Shown piece after piece: positions 52,067-63,930 of a stretch of 64,000 bases of DNA. A program made the translations under genes and the position numbers. Source of the DNA: Steinernema hermaphroditum (taxonomy: Eukaryota; Nematoda; Chromadorea; Rhabditida; Steinernematidae); assembly GCA_030435675.1 (NCBI GenBank), contig JAUCMV010000006.1:482291-546290 (forward strand). The letters run 5' to 3'. The notes under the pieces are model-generated. The model was not told where the DNA came from, made no database searches, and was given only the letters and a program-made list of their open reading frames with translations. Positions within the stretch are counted from its first letter, which is position 1; every line of letters begins with the position of its first letter.

Positions 52067-53265
52067 TTATGATTGGATCTTGTAGAACTGCACGAGCCTG
52101 ATCGAACGCGCCTATTCCCGTTGGGATTACTGTGGACTATCTTAGTTTCCTGCAAAACTTTCAATTCGAGACAGATAGGGCCTTGTTCATACAAAGAGTT
52201 CTGCATCTGACCCTCCTGCTCCAAAGTACCATATCATTTTTATGATTGGATCTTGTAGAACTGCACGAACCTGATCGAACGCGCCTATTCCCGTTGGGAT
52301 TACTGTGGACTATCTTAGTTTCCTGCAAAACTTTCAATACGAGACAGATAGGGCCTTGTTCATACAAAGAGTTCTGCATCTGACCCTCCTGCTCCAAAGT
52401 ACCATAGCATTTTTATGATTGGATCTTGTAGAACTGCACGAGCCTGATCGAACGCGCCTACTCTTGTTGGATTTCCTGTGGACTATCTTAGTTTCCTGCA
52501 AAACTTTCAATTCGAGACAACAGGGCCCTTGCTCATACCAAATGCTCTGCATCTGACCCTCCTGCTCCAAAGTACCATATCATTTTTATGATTGGATCTT
52601 GTAGAACTGCACGAGCCTGATCGAACGCGCCTATTCCCGTTGGGATTACTGTCGACTATCTTAGTTTCCTGCAAAACTTTCAATTCGAGACAGATAGGGC
52701 CTTGTTCATACAAAGAGTTCTGCATCTGACCCTCCTGCTCCAAAGTACCATATCATTTTTATGATTGGATCTTGTAGAACTGCACGAGCCTGGTCGAACG
52801 CGCCTATTCCCGTTGGGATTACTGTGGACTATCTTAGTTTCCTGCAAAACTTTCAATTCGAGACAGCAGGGCCCTTGCTCATACCAAATGCTCTGCATCT
52901 GACCCTCCTGCTCCAAAGTACCATATCATTTTTATGATTGGATCTTGTAGAACTGCACGAGCCTGATCGAACGCGCCTATTCCCGTTGGGATTACTGTGG
53001 ACTATCTCAGTTTCCTGCAAAACTTTCAATTCGAGACAGCAGGGCCCTTGCTCATACCAAAAGCTCTGCATCCGACCCTCCTGCTCCAAAGTACCATATC
53101 ATTTTTATGATTGGATCTTGTAGAACTGCACGAGCCTGATCGAACGCGCCTATTTCCGTTGGATTTCCTGTGGACTATCTTAGTTTCCTGCAAAACTTTC
53201 AATTCGAGACAGTTAGGGCCTTGTTCATACAAAGAGTTATGCATCTGACCCCTCCGCTCCAATTT
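52067..53265 (+). repeat. 1199-bp higher-order repeat unit (seven monomers)
   Basis: This unit runs from one short junction to a matching one: six 173-bp units plus one 161-bp unit equals 1199 bp. In order the markers are: plain A-type; acgaacctgatc with caatacgagac; tactcttgttgg; actgtcgac; ctggtcgaac; ctcagtttcc with gcatccgacc; then the short tatttccg unit. A copy starting 1706 bp later keeps the first four but omits the fifth and sixth, so it is an internally deleted (or not yet expanded) version. Confidence 0.85.
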
Positions 53266-53772
53266 TTATGATTGGATCTTGTAGAACTGCACGAGCCTGA
53301 TCGAACGCGCCTATTCCCGTTGGGATTACTGTGGACTATCTTAGTTTCCTGCAAAACTTTCAATTCGAGACAGATAGGGCCTTGTTCATACAAAGAGTTC
53401 TGCATCTGACCCTCCTGCTCCAAAGTACCATATCATTTTTATGATTGGATCTTGTAGAACTGCACGAGCCTGATCGAACGCGCCTATTCCCGTTGGGATT
53501 ACTGTGGACTATCTTAGTTTCCTGCAAAACTTTCAATTCGAGACAGCAGGGCCCTTGCTCATACCAAATGCTCTGCATCTGACCCTCCTGCTCCAAAGTA
53601 CCATATCATTTTTATGATTGGATCTTGTAGAACTGCACGAGCCTGATCGAACGCGCCTACTCTTGTTGGATTTCCTGCGGACTATCTTAGTTTCCTGCAA
53701 AACTTTCAATTCGAGACAGTTAGGGCCTTGTTCGTACAAAGAGTTATGCATCTGACCCCTCCGCTCCAATTT

Positions 53773-54625
53773 TTATGATTGGATCTTGTAGAACTGCACG
53801 AGCCTGATCGAACGCGCCTATTCCCGTTGGGATTACTGTGGACTATCTTAGTTTCCTGCAAAACTTTCAATTCGAGACAGATAGGGCCTTGTTCATACAA
53901 AGAGTTCTGCATCTGACCCTCCTGCTCCAAAGTACCATATCATTTTTATGATTGGATCTTGTAGAACTGCACGAACCTGATCGAACGCGCCTATTCCCGT
54001 TGGGATTACTGTGGACTATCTTAGTTTCCTGCAAAACTTTCAATACGAGACAGATAGGGCCTTGTTCATACAAAGAGTTCTGCATCTGACCCTCCTGCTC
54101 CAAAGTACCATAGCATTTTTATGATTGGATCTTGTAGAACTGCACGAGCCTGATCGAACGCGCCTACTCTTGTTGGATTTCCTGTGGACTATCTTAGTTT
54201 CCTGCAAAACTTTCAATTCGAGACAGCAGGGCCCTTGCTCATACCAAATGCTCTGCATCTGACCCTCCTGCTCCAAAGTACCATATCATTTTTATGATTG
54301 GATCTTGTAGAACTGCACGAGCCTGATCGAACGCGCCTATTCCCGTTGGGATTACTGTCGACTATCTTAGTTTCCTGCAAAACTTTCAATTCGAGACAGA
54401 TAGGGCCTTGTTCATACAAAGAGTTCTGCATCTGACCCTCCTGCTCCAAAGTACCATATCATTTTTATGATTGGATCTTGTAGAACTGCACGAGCCTGAT
54501 CGAACGCGCCTATTTCCGTTGGATTTCCTGTGGACTATCTTAGTTTCCTGCAAAACTTTCAATTCGAGACAGTTAGGGCCTTGTTCATACAAAGAGTTAT
54601 GCATCTGACCCCTCCGCTCCAATTT
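53773..54625 (+). repeat. 853-bp higher-order repeat unit (five monomers)
   Basis: Four 173-bp units plus one 161-bp unit. Marker order: plain A-type; acgaacctgatc with caatacgagac; tactcttgttgg; actgtcgac; short tatttccg unit. The next copy begins at 54626, exactly 853 bp later, and repeats the first three. It then switches to ctggtcgaac, as in the 1199-bp form, before the gap cuts it off. A three-monomer version of 507 bp (53266-53772) lies just upstream. Confidence 0.87.
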
Positions 54626-55283
54626 TTATGATTGGATCTTGTAGAACTGCACGAGCCTGATCGAACGCGCCTATTCCCGTTGGGATTACTGTGGACTATC
54701 TTAGTTTCCTGCAAAACTTTCAATTCGAGACAGATAGGGCCTTGTTCATACAAAGAGTTCTGCATCTGACCCTCCTGCTCCAAAGTACCATATCATTTTT
54801 ATGATTGGATCTTGTAGAACTGCACGAACCTGATCGAACGCGCCTATTCCCGTTGGGATTACTGTGGACTATCTTAGTTTCCTGCAAAACTTTCAATACG
54901 AGACAGATAGGGCCTTGTTCATACAAAGAGTTCTGCATCTGACCCTCCTGCTCCAAAGTACCATAGCATTTTTATGATTGGATCTTGTAGAACTGCACGA
55001 GCCTGATCGAACGCGCCTACTCTTGTTGGATTTCCTGTGGACTATCTTAGTTTCCTGCAAAACTTTCAATTCGAGACAGCAGGGCCCTTGCTCATACCAA
55101 ATGCTCTGCATCTGACCCTCCTGCTCCAAAGTACCATATCATTTTTATGATTGGATCTTGTAGAACTGCACGAGCCTGGTCGAACGCGCCTATTCCCGTT
55201 GGGATTACTGTGGACTATCTTAGTTTCCTGCAAAACTTTCAATTCGAGACAGCAGGGCCCTTGCTCATACCAAATGCTCTGCA
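54626..55283 (+). repeat. Truncated copy of the 853/1199-bp higher-order repeat, cut by gap 2
   Basis: The unit begins after the short junction at 54626 with plain A-type, acgaacctgatc/caatacgagac and tactcttgttgg monomers, then a ctggtcgaac monomer, and stops at aaatgctctgca against the N run. It skips the actgtcgac monomer present in the two previous versions, so it is a third arrangement of the same building blocks. Confidence 0.82.
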
Positions 55284-55783
55284 NNNNNNNNNNNNNNNNN
55301 NNNNNNNNNNNNNNNNNNNNNNNNNNNNNNNNNNNNNNNNNNNNNNNNNNNNNNNNNNNNNNNNNNNNNNNNNNNNNNNNNNNNNNNNNNNNNNNNNNNN
55401 NNNNNNNNNNNNNNNNNNNNNNNNNNNNNNNNNNNNNNNNNNNNNNNNNNNNNNNNNNNNNNNNNNNNNNNNNNNNNNNNNNNNNNNNNNNNNNNNNNNN
55501 NNNNNNNNNNNNNNNNNNNNNNNNNNNNNNNNNNNNNNNNNNNNNNNNNNNNNNNNNNNNNNNNNNNNNNNNNNNNNNNNNNNNNNNNNNNNNNNNNNNN
55601 NNNNNNNNNNNNNNNNNNNNNNNNNNNNNNNNNNNNNNNNNNNNNNNNNNNNNNNNNNNNNNNNNNNNNNNNNNNNNNNNNNNNNNNNNNNNNNNNNNNN
55701 NNNNNNNNNNNNNNNNNNNNNNNNNNNNNNNNNNNNNNNNNNNNNNNNNNNNNNNNNNNNNNNNNNNNNNNNNNNNNNNNNNN
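55284..55783. other. Assembly gap 2, exactly 500 N, at the orientation switch
   Basis: A second placeholder of exactly 500 N. Immediately before it the satellite reads forward (aaatgctctgca); immediately after it reads reversed (gatcaggctcgtgcagttc). The switch point is therefore not sequenced. A contig joined in the wrong orientation would look exactly like this, and so would a real inversion too repetitive to assemble. Confidence 0.99.
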
Positions 55784-56240
55784 GATCAGGCTCGTGCAGT
55801 TCTACAAGATCCAATCATAAAAATGATATGGTACTTTGGAGCAGGAGGGTCAGATGCAGAGCTTTTGGTATGAGCAAGGCCCTGTCTGTCTCGAATTGAA
55901 AGTTTTGCAGGAAACTAAGATAGTCCGCAGGAAATCGAACGAGAGTAGGCGCGTTCGATCAGGCTCGTGCAGTTCTACAAGATCCAATCATATATATTGG
56001 AGCGGAGGGGTCAGATGCATAACTCTTTGTATGAACAAGGCCCTAACTGTCTCGAATTGAAAGTTTTGCAGGAAACTAAGATAGTCCACAGGAAATCCAA
56101 CGAGAGTAGGCGCGTTCGATCAGGCTCGTGCAGTTCTACAAGATCCAATCATAAAAATGATATGGTACTTTGGAGCAGGAGGGTCAGATGCAGAGCTTTT
56201 GGTATGAGCAAGGCCCTGTCTGTCTCGAATTGAAAGTTTT

Positions 56241-57785
56241 GCAGGAGACTAAGATAGTCCGCAGGAAATCGAACGAGAGTAGGCGCGTTCGATCAGGCTC
56301 GTGCAGTTCTACAAGATCCAATCATAAAAATGATATGGTACTTTGGAGCAGGAGGGTCAGATGCAGAGCTTTTGGTATGAGCAAGGCCCTGTCTGTCTCG
56401 AATTGAAAGTTTTGCAGGAAACTAAGATAGTCCGCAGGAAATCGAACGAGAGTAGGCGCGTTCGATCAGGCTCGTGCAGTTCTACAAGATCCAATCATAA
56501 AAATGATATGGTACTTTGGAGCAGGAGGGTCAGATGCAGAGCTTTTGGTATGAGCAAGGCCCTGTCTGTCTCGAATTGAAAGTTTTGCAGGAAACTAAGA
56601 TAGTCCACACGAAATCCAACGAGAGTAGGCGCGTTCGATCAGGCTCGTGCAGTTCTACAAGATCCAATCATAAAAATGATATGGTACTTTGGAGCAGGAG
56701 GGTCAGATGCAGAGCTTTTGGTATGAGCAAGGCCCTGTCTGTCTCGAATTGAAAGTTTTGCAGGAGACTAAGATAGTCCGCAGGAAATCGAACGAGAGTA
56801 GGCGCGTTCGATCAGGCTCGTGCAGTTCTACAAGATCCAATCATAAAAATGATATGGTACTTTGGAGCAGGAGGGTCAGATGCAGAGCTTTTGGTATGAG
56901 CAAGGCCCTGTCTGTCTCGAATTGAAAGTTTTGCAGGAAACTAAGATAGTCCGCAGGAAATCGAACGAGAGTAGGCGCGTTCGATCAGGCTCGTGCAGTT
57001 CTACAAGATCCAATCATAAAAATGATATGGTACTTTGGAGCAGGAGGGTCAGATGCAGAGCTTTTGGTATGAGCAAGGCCCTGTCTGTCTCGAATTGAAA
57101 GTTTTGCAGGAAACTAAGATAGTCCGCAGGAAATCCAACGAGAGTAGGCGCGTTCGATCAGGCTCGTGCAGTTCTACAAGATCCAATCATAAAAATGATA
57201 TGGTACTTTGGAGCAGGAGGGTCAGATGCAGAGCTTTTGGTATGAGCAAGGCCCTGTCTGTCTCGAATTGAAAGTTTTGCAGGAGACTAAGATAGTCCGC
57301 AGGAAATCGAACGAGAGTAGGCGCGTTCGATCAGGCTCGTGCAGTTCTACAAGATCCAATCATAAAAATGATATGGTACTTTGGAGCAGGAGGGTCAGAT
57401 GCAGAGCTTTTGGTATGAGCAAGGCCCTGTCTGTCTCGAATTGAAAGTTTTGCAGGAAACTAAGATAGTCCGCAGGAAATCGAACGAGAGTAGGCGCGTT
57501 CGATCAGGCTCGTGCAGTTCTACAAGATCCAATCATAAAAATTGGAGCGGAGGGGTCAGATGCATAACTCTTTGTATGAACAAGGCCCTAACTGTCTCGA
57601 ATTGAAAGTTTTGCAGGAAACTAAGATAGTCCACAGGAAATCCAACGAGAGTAGGCGCGTTCGATCAGGCTCGTGCAGTTCTACAAGATCCAATCATAAA
57701 AATGATATGGTACTTTGGAGCAGGAGGGTCAGATGCAGAGCTTTTGGTATGAGCAAGGCCCTGTCTGTCTCGAATTGAAAGTTTT
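56241..57785 (-). repeat. Three tandem copies of a three-monomer repeat (519, 519, 507 bp)
   Basis: The marker gcaggagact (usual gcaggaaact) falls at 56241, 56760, 57279 and 57786, giving intervals of 519, 519 and 507 bp. The first two are three 173-bp monomers. In the third one monomer is the short class with the aaaattggagcggag junction near 57540. Monomer order inside each copy is otherwise alike. This is the most regular higher-order repeat in the reversed segment. Confidence 0.85.
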
Positions 57786-59916
57786 GCAGGAGACTAAGAT
57801 AGTCCGCAGGAAATCGAACGAGAGTAGGCGCGTTCGATCAGGCTCGTGCAGTTCTACAAGATCCAATCATAAAAATGATATGGTACTTTGGAGCAGGAGG
57901 GTCAGATGCAGAGCTTTTGGTATGAGCAAGGCCCTGTCTGTCTCGAATTGAAAGTTTTGCAGGAAACTAAGATAGTCCGCAGGAAATCGAACGAGAGTAG
58001 GCGCGTTCGATCAGGCTCGTGCAGTTCTACAAGATCCAATCATAAAAATGATATGGTACTTTGGAGCAGGAGGGTCAGATGCAGAGCTTTTGGTATGAGC
58101 AAGGCCCTGTCTGTCTCGAATTGAAAGTTTTGCAGGAAACTAAGATAGTCCGCAGGAAATCGAACGAGAGTAGGCGCGTTCGATCAGGCTCGTGCAGTTC
58201 TACAAGATCCAATCATAAAAATGATATGGTACTTTGGAGCAGGAGGGTCAGATGCAGAGCTTTTGGTATGAGCAAGGGCCGTGCTGTCTCGAATTGAAAG
58301 TTTTGCAGGAAACTAAGATAGTCCACACGAAATCCAACGAGAGTAGGCGCGTTCGATCAGGCTCGTGCAGTTCTACAAGATCCAATCATAAAAATTGGAG
58401 CGGAGGGGTCAGATGCATAACTCTTTGTATGAACAAGGCCCTAACTGTCTCGAATTGAAAGTTTTGCAGGAAACTAAGATAGTCCACAGGAAATCCAACG
58501 AGAGTAGGCGCGTTCGATCAGGCTCGTGCAGTTCTACAAGATCCAATCATAAAAATATGGAGCGGAGGGGTCAGATGCATAACTCTTTGTATGAACAAGG
58601 CCCTAACTGTCTCGAATTGAAAGTTTTGCAGGAAACTAAGATAGTCCACAGGAAATCCAACGAGAGTAGGCGCGTTCGATCAGGCTCGTGCAGTTCTACA
58701 AGATCCAATCATAAAAATGATATGGTACTTTGGAGCAGGAGGGTCAGATGCAGAGCTTTTGGTATGAGCAAGGGCCGTGCTGTCTCGAATTGAAAGTTTT
58801 GCAGGAAACTAAGATAGTCCACAGGAAATCCAACGAGAGTAGGCGCGTTCGATCAGGCTCGTGCAGTTCTACAAGATCCAATCATAAAAATGATATGGTA
58901 CTTTGGAGCAGGAGGGTCAGATGCAGAGCTTTTGGTATGAGCAAGGGCCGTGCTGTCTCGAATTGAAAGTTTTGCAGGAAACTAAGATAGTCCACACGAA
59001 ATCCAACGAGAGTAGGCGCGTTCGATCAGGCTCGTGCAGTTCTACAAGATCCAATCATAAAAATTGGAGCGGAGGGGTCAGATGCATAACTCTTTGTATG
59101 AACAAGGCCCTAACTGTCTCGAATTGAAAGTTTTGCAGGAAACTAAGATAGTCCACAGGAAATCCAACGAGAGTAGGCGCGTTCGATCAGGCTCGTGCAG
59201 TTCTACAAGATCCAATCATAAAAATTGGAGCGGAGGGGTCAGATGCATAACTCTTTGTATGAACAAGGCCCTAACTGTCTCGAATTGAAAGTTTTGCAGG
59301 AAACTAAGATAGTCCACAGGAAATCCAACGAGAGTAGGCGCGTTCGATCAGGCTCGTGCAGTTCTACAAGATCCAATCATAAAAATGATATGGTACTTTG
59401 GAGCAGGAGGGTCAGATGCAGAGCTTTTGGTATGAGCAAGGCCCTGTCTGTCTCGAATTGAAAGTTTTGCAGGAGACTAAGATAGTCCGCAGGAAATCGA
59501 ACGAGAGTAGGCGCGTTCGATCAGGCTCGTGCAGTTCTACAAGATCCAATCATAAAAATGATATGGTACTTTGGAGCAGGAGGGTCAGATGCAGAGCTTT
59601 TGGTATGAGCAAGGCCCTGTCTGTCTCGAATTGAAAGTTTTGCAGGAGACTAAGATAGTCCGCAGGAAATCGAACGAGAGTAGGCGCGTTCGATCAGGCT
59701 CGTGCAGTTCTACAAGATCCAATCATAAAAATGATATGGTACTTTGGAGCAGGAGGGTCAGATGCAGAGCTTTTGGTATGAGCAAGGCCCTGTCTGTCTC
59801 GAATTGAAAGTTTTGCAGGAAACTAAGATAGTCCGCAGGAAATCGAACGAGAGTAGGCGCGTTCGATCAGGCTCGTGCAGTTCTACAAGATCCAATCATA
59901 AAAATGATATGGTACT

Positions 59917-60955
59917 TTGGAGCAGGAGGGTCAGATGCAGAGCTTTTGGTATGAGCAAGGGCCGTGCTGTCTCGAATTGAAAGTTTTGCAGGAAACTAAG
60001 ATAGTCCACACGAAATCCAACGAGAGTAGGCGCGTTCGATCAGGCTCGTGCAGTTCTACAAGATCCAATCATAAAAATGCTATGGTACTTTGGAGCAGGA
60101 GGGTCAGATGCAGAGCTTTTGGTATGAGCAAGGCCCTGTCTGTCTCGAATTGAAAGTTTTGCAGGAGACTAAGATAGTCCGCAGGAAATCGAACGAGAGT
60201 AGGCGCGCTCGATCAGGCTCGTGCAGTTCTACAAGATCCAATCATAAAAATGATATGGTACTTTGGAGCAGGAGGGTCAGATGCAGAGCTTTTGGTATGA
60301 GCAAGGCCCTGTCTGTCTCGAATTGAAAGTTTTGCAGGAAACTAAGATAGTCCGCAGGAAATCGAACGACAGTAGGCGCGTTCGATCAGGCTCGTGCAGT
60401 TCTACAAGATCCAATCATAAAAATGATATGGTACTTTGGAGCAGGAGGGTCAGATGCAGAGCTTTTGGTATGAGCAAGGGCCGTGCTGTCTCGAATTGAA
60501 AGTTTTGCAGGAAACTAAGATAGTCCACACGAAATCCAACGAGAGTAGGCGCGTTCGATCAGGCTCGTGCAGTTCTACAAGATCCAATCATAAAAATGCT
60601 ATGGTACTTTGGAGCAGGAGGGTCAGATGCAGAGCTTTTGGTATGAGCAAGGCCCTGTCTGTCTCGAATTGAAAGTTTTGCAGGAGACTAAGATAGTCCG
60701 CAGGAAATCGAACGAGAGTAGGCGCGCTCGATCAGGCTCGTGCAGTTCTACAAGATCCAATCATAAAAATGATATGGTACTTTGGAGCAGGAGGGTCAGA
60801 TGCAGAGCTTTTGGTATGAGCAAGGCCCTGTCTGTCTCGAATTGAAAGTTTTGCAGGAAACTAAGATAGTCCGCAGGAAATCGAACGAGAGTAGGCGCGT
60901 TCGATCAGGCTCGTGCAGTTCTACAAGATCCAATCATAAAAATTGGAGCGGAGGG
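59917..60955 (-). repeat. Tandem 519-bp three-monomer repeat, two copies, gcgcgctcg marker
   Basis: Monomers starting near 59917, 60090 and 60263 are repeated near 60436, 60609 and 60782. Shared rare features are tccacacgaaatcc, the change gtaggcgcgctcgatc (usual gcgcgttcgatc) at about 60203 and 60722, and gcaggagact. In the second copy acgagagtag replaces the acgacagtag of the first. The offset is 519 bp. Confidence 0.82.
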
Positions 60956-63930
60956 GTCAGATGCATAACTCTTTGTATGAACAAGGCCCTGCTGTCTCGA
61001 ATTGAAAGTTTTGCAGGAGACTAAGATAGTCCGCAGGAAATCGAACGAGAGTAGGCGCGTTCGATCAGGCTCGTGCAGTTCTACAAGATCCAATCATAAA
61101 AATGATATGGTACTTTGGAGCAGGAGGGTCAGATGCAGAGCTTTTGGTATGAGCAAGGCCCTGTCTGTCTCGAATTGAAAGTTTTGCAGGAAACTAAGAT
61201 AGTCCGCAGGAAATCGAACGAGAGTAGGCGCGTTCGATCAGGCTCGTGCAGTTCTACAAGATCCAATCATAAAAATTGGAGCGGAGGGGTCAGATGCATA
61301 ACTCTTTGTATGAACAAGGCCCTGCTGTCTCGAATTGAAAGTTTTGCACGAAACTAAGATAGTCCACAGTAATCCCAACGGGAATAGGCGCGTTCGATCA
61401 GGCTCGTGCAGTTCTACAAGATCCAATCATAAAAATGATATGGTACTTTGGAGCAGGAGGGTCAGATGCAGAGCTTTTGGTATGAGCAAGGGCCGTGCTG
61501 TCTCGAATTGAAAGTTTTGCAGGAAACTAAGATAGTCCACACGAAATCCAACGACAGTAGGCGCGTTCGATCAGGCTCGTGCAGTTCTACAAGATCCAAT
61601 CATAAAAATGCTATGGTACTTTGGAGCAGGAGGGTCAGATGCAGAGCTTTTGGTATGAGCAAGGCCCTGTCTGTCTCGAATTGAAAGTTTTGCAGGAGAC
61701 TAAGATAGTCCGCAGGAAATCGAACGAGAGTAGGCGCGTTCGATCAGGCTCGTGCAGTTCTACAAGATCCAATCATAAAAATTGGAGCCGAGGGGTCAGA
61801 TGCATAACTCTTTGTATGAACAAGGCCCTAACTGTCTCGAATTGAAAGTTTTGCAGGAAACTAAGATAGTCCACAGTAATCCCAACGGGAATAGGCGCGT
61901 TCCATCAGGCTCGTGCAGTTCTACAAGATCCAATCATAAAAATGATATGGTACTTTGGAGCAGGAGGGTCAGATGCAGAGCTTTTGGTATGAGCAAGGCC
62001 CTGTCTGTCTCGAATTGAAAGTTTTGCAGGAAACTAAGATAGTCCACACGAAATCCAACGAGAGTAGGCGCGTTCGATCAGGCTCGTGCAGTTCTACAAG
62101 ATCCAATCATAAAAATGCTATGGTACTTTGGAGCAGGAGGGTCAGATGCAGAGCTTTTGGTATGAGCAAGGCCCTGTCTGTCTCGAATTGAAAGTTTTGC
62201 AGGAAACTAAGATAGTCCGCAGGAAATCGAACGACAGTAGGCGCGTTCGATCAGGCTCGTGCAGTTCTACAAGATCCAATCATAAAAATGATATGGTACT
62301 TTGGAGCAGGAGGGTCAGATGCAGAGCTTTTGGTATGAGCAAGGGCCGTGCTGTCTCGAATTGAAAGTTTTGCAGGAAACTAAGATAGTCCACACGAAAT
62401 CCAACGAGAGTAGGCGCCTTCGATCAGGCTCGTGCAGTTCTACAAGATCCAATCATAAAAATGCTATGGTACTTTGGAGCAGGAGGGTCAGATGCAGAGC
62501 TTTTGGTATGAGCAAGGCCCTGTCTGTCTCGAATTGAAAGTTTTGCAGGAGACTAAGATAGTCCGCAGGAAATCGAACGAGAGTAGGCGCGTTCGATCAG
62601 GCTCGTGCAGTTCTACAAGATCCAATCATAAAAATGATATGGTACTTTGGAGCAGGAGGGTCAGATGCAGAGCTTTTGGTATGAGCAAGGCCCTGTCTGT
62701 CTCGAATTGAAAGTTTTGCAGGAAACTAAGATAGTCCGCAGGAAATCGAACGAGAGTAGGCGCGTTCGATCAGGCTCGTGCAGTTCTACAAGATCCAATC
62801 ATAAAAATTGGAGCGGAGGGGTCAGATGCATAACTCTTTGTATGAGCAATGCCCTATCTGTCTCCAATTGAAAGTTTTGCAGGAAACTGAGATAGTCCAC
62901 AGTAATCCCAACGGGAATAGGCGCGTTCGATCAGGCTCGTGCAGTTCTACAAGATCCAATCATAAAAATGATATGGTACTTTGGAGCAGGAGGGTCAGAT
63001 GCAGAGCATTTGGTATGAGCAAGGGCCCTGCTGTCTCGAATTGAAAGTTTTGCACGAAACTAAGATAGTCCACAGGAAATCCAACGAGAGTAGGCGCGTT
63101 CGATCAGGCTCGTGCAGTTCTACAAGATCCAATCATAAAAATGATATGGTACTTTGGAGCAGGAGGGTCAGATGCAGAGCTTTTGGTATGAGCAAGGCCC
63201 TATCTGTCTCCAATTGAAAGTTTTGCAGGAAACTGAGATAGTCCACAGTAATCCCAACGGGAATAGGCGCGTTCGATCAGGCTCGTGCAGTTCTACAAGA
63301 TCAAATCATAAAAATGATATGGTACTTTGGAGCAGGAAGGTCAGATGCAGAGCATTTGGTATGAGCAAGGGCCCTGCTGTCTCGAATTAAAAGTTTTGCA
63401 GGAAACTAAGATAGTCCGCAGGAAATCGAACGAGAGTAGGCGCGTTCGATCAGGCTCGTGCAGTTCTACAAGATCCAATCATAAAAATATGGAGCGGAGG
63501 GGGGTCAGATGCATAACTCTTTGTATGAACAAGGCCCTAACTGTCTCGAATTGAAAGTTTTGCAGGAAACTAAGATAGTCCACAGGAAATCCAACGAGAG
63601 TAGGCGCGTTCGATCAGGCTCGTGCAGTTCTACAAGATCCAATCATAAAAATGCTATGGTACTTTGGAGCAGGAGGGTCAGATGCAGAGCTTTTGGTATG
63701 AGCAAGGCCCTATCTGTCTCGAATTGAAAGTTTTGCAGGAAACTAAGATAGTCCGCAGGAAATCCAACGAGAGTAGGCGCGTTCGATCAGGCTCGTGCAG
63801 TTCTACAAGATCCAATCATAAAAATGCTATGGTACTTTGGAGCAGGAGGGTCAGATGCAGAGCTTTTGGTATGAACAAGGCCTCAACTGTCTCGAATTGA
63901 AAGTTTTGCAGGAAACTAAGATAGTCCGCA
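60900..63930 (-). repeat. Reversed arm of the inverted, collinear satellite duplication
   Basis: Read on the minus strand from 63930 down, the rare variants follow the same order as 39.1-42.5 kb: ggcctcaact at 63879, gagcaatgccc at about 62845, ggcgccttcg at about 62413, acgacagtag at 62231, gttccatcagg at about 61900, acgacagtag next to cacacgaaatcc at 61551, and gcacgaaac at about 61347. Marker spacings agree with the forward arm to within a few bases (181/182, 332/333, 355/348, 204/206) except for one missing three-monomer unit. Boundaries are judged by eye. Confidence 0.8.

Larger units (their letters stand above)
48804..55283 (+). repeat. Satellite array, zone 6: A-type monomers and a nested 853-bp higher-order repeat
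   Basis: Forward orientation. A-type boxes (tattcccgttggg) return and dominate, with gatagggccttgttc and gttctg units. Local private variants include caatacgagac, acgaacctgatc, tactcttgttgg, actgtcgac, ctggtcgaac and gcatccgacc. Short units end gctccaattttt. Between 50.6 and 51.5 kb a tttcgtgcaaaac unit is locally amplified. The zone ends in the second N-gap in the middle of a monomer. Confidence 0.94.
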
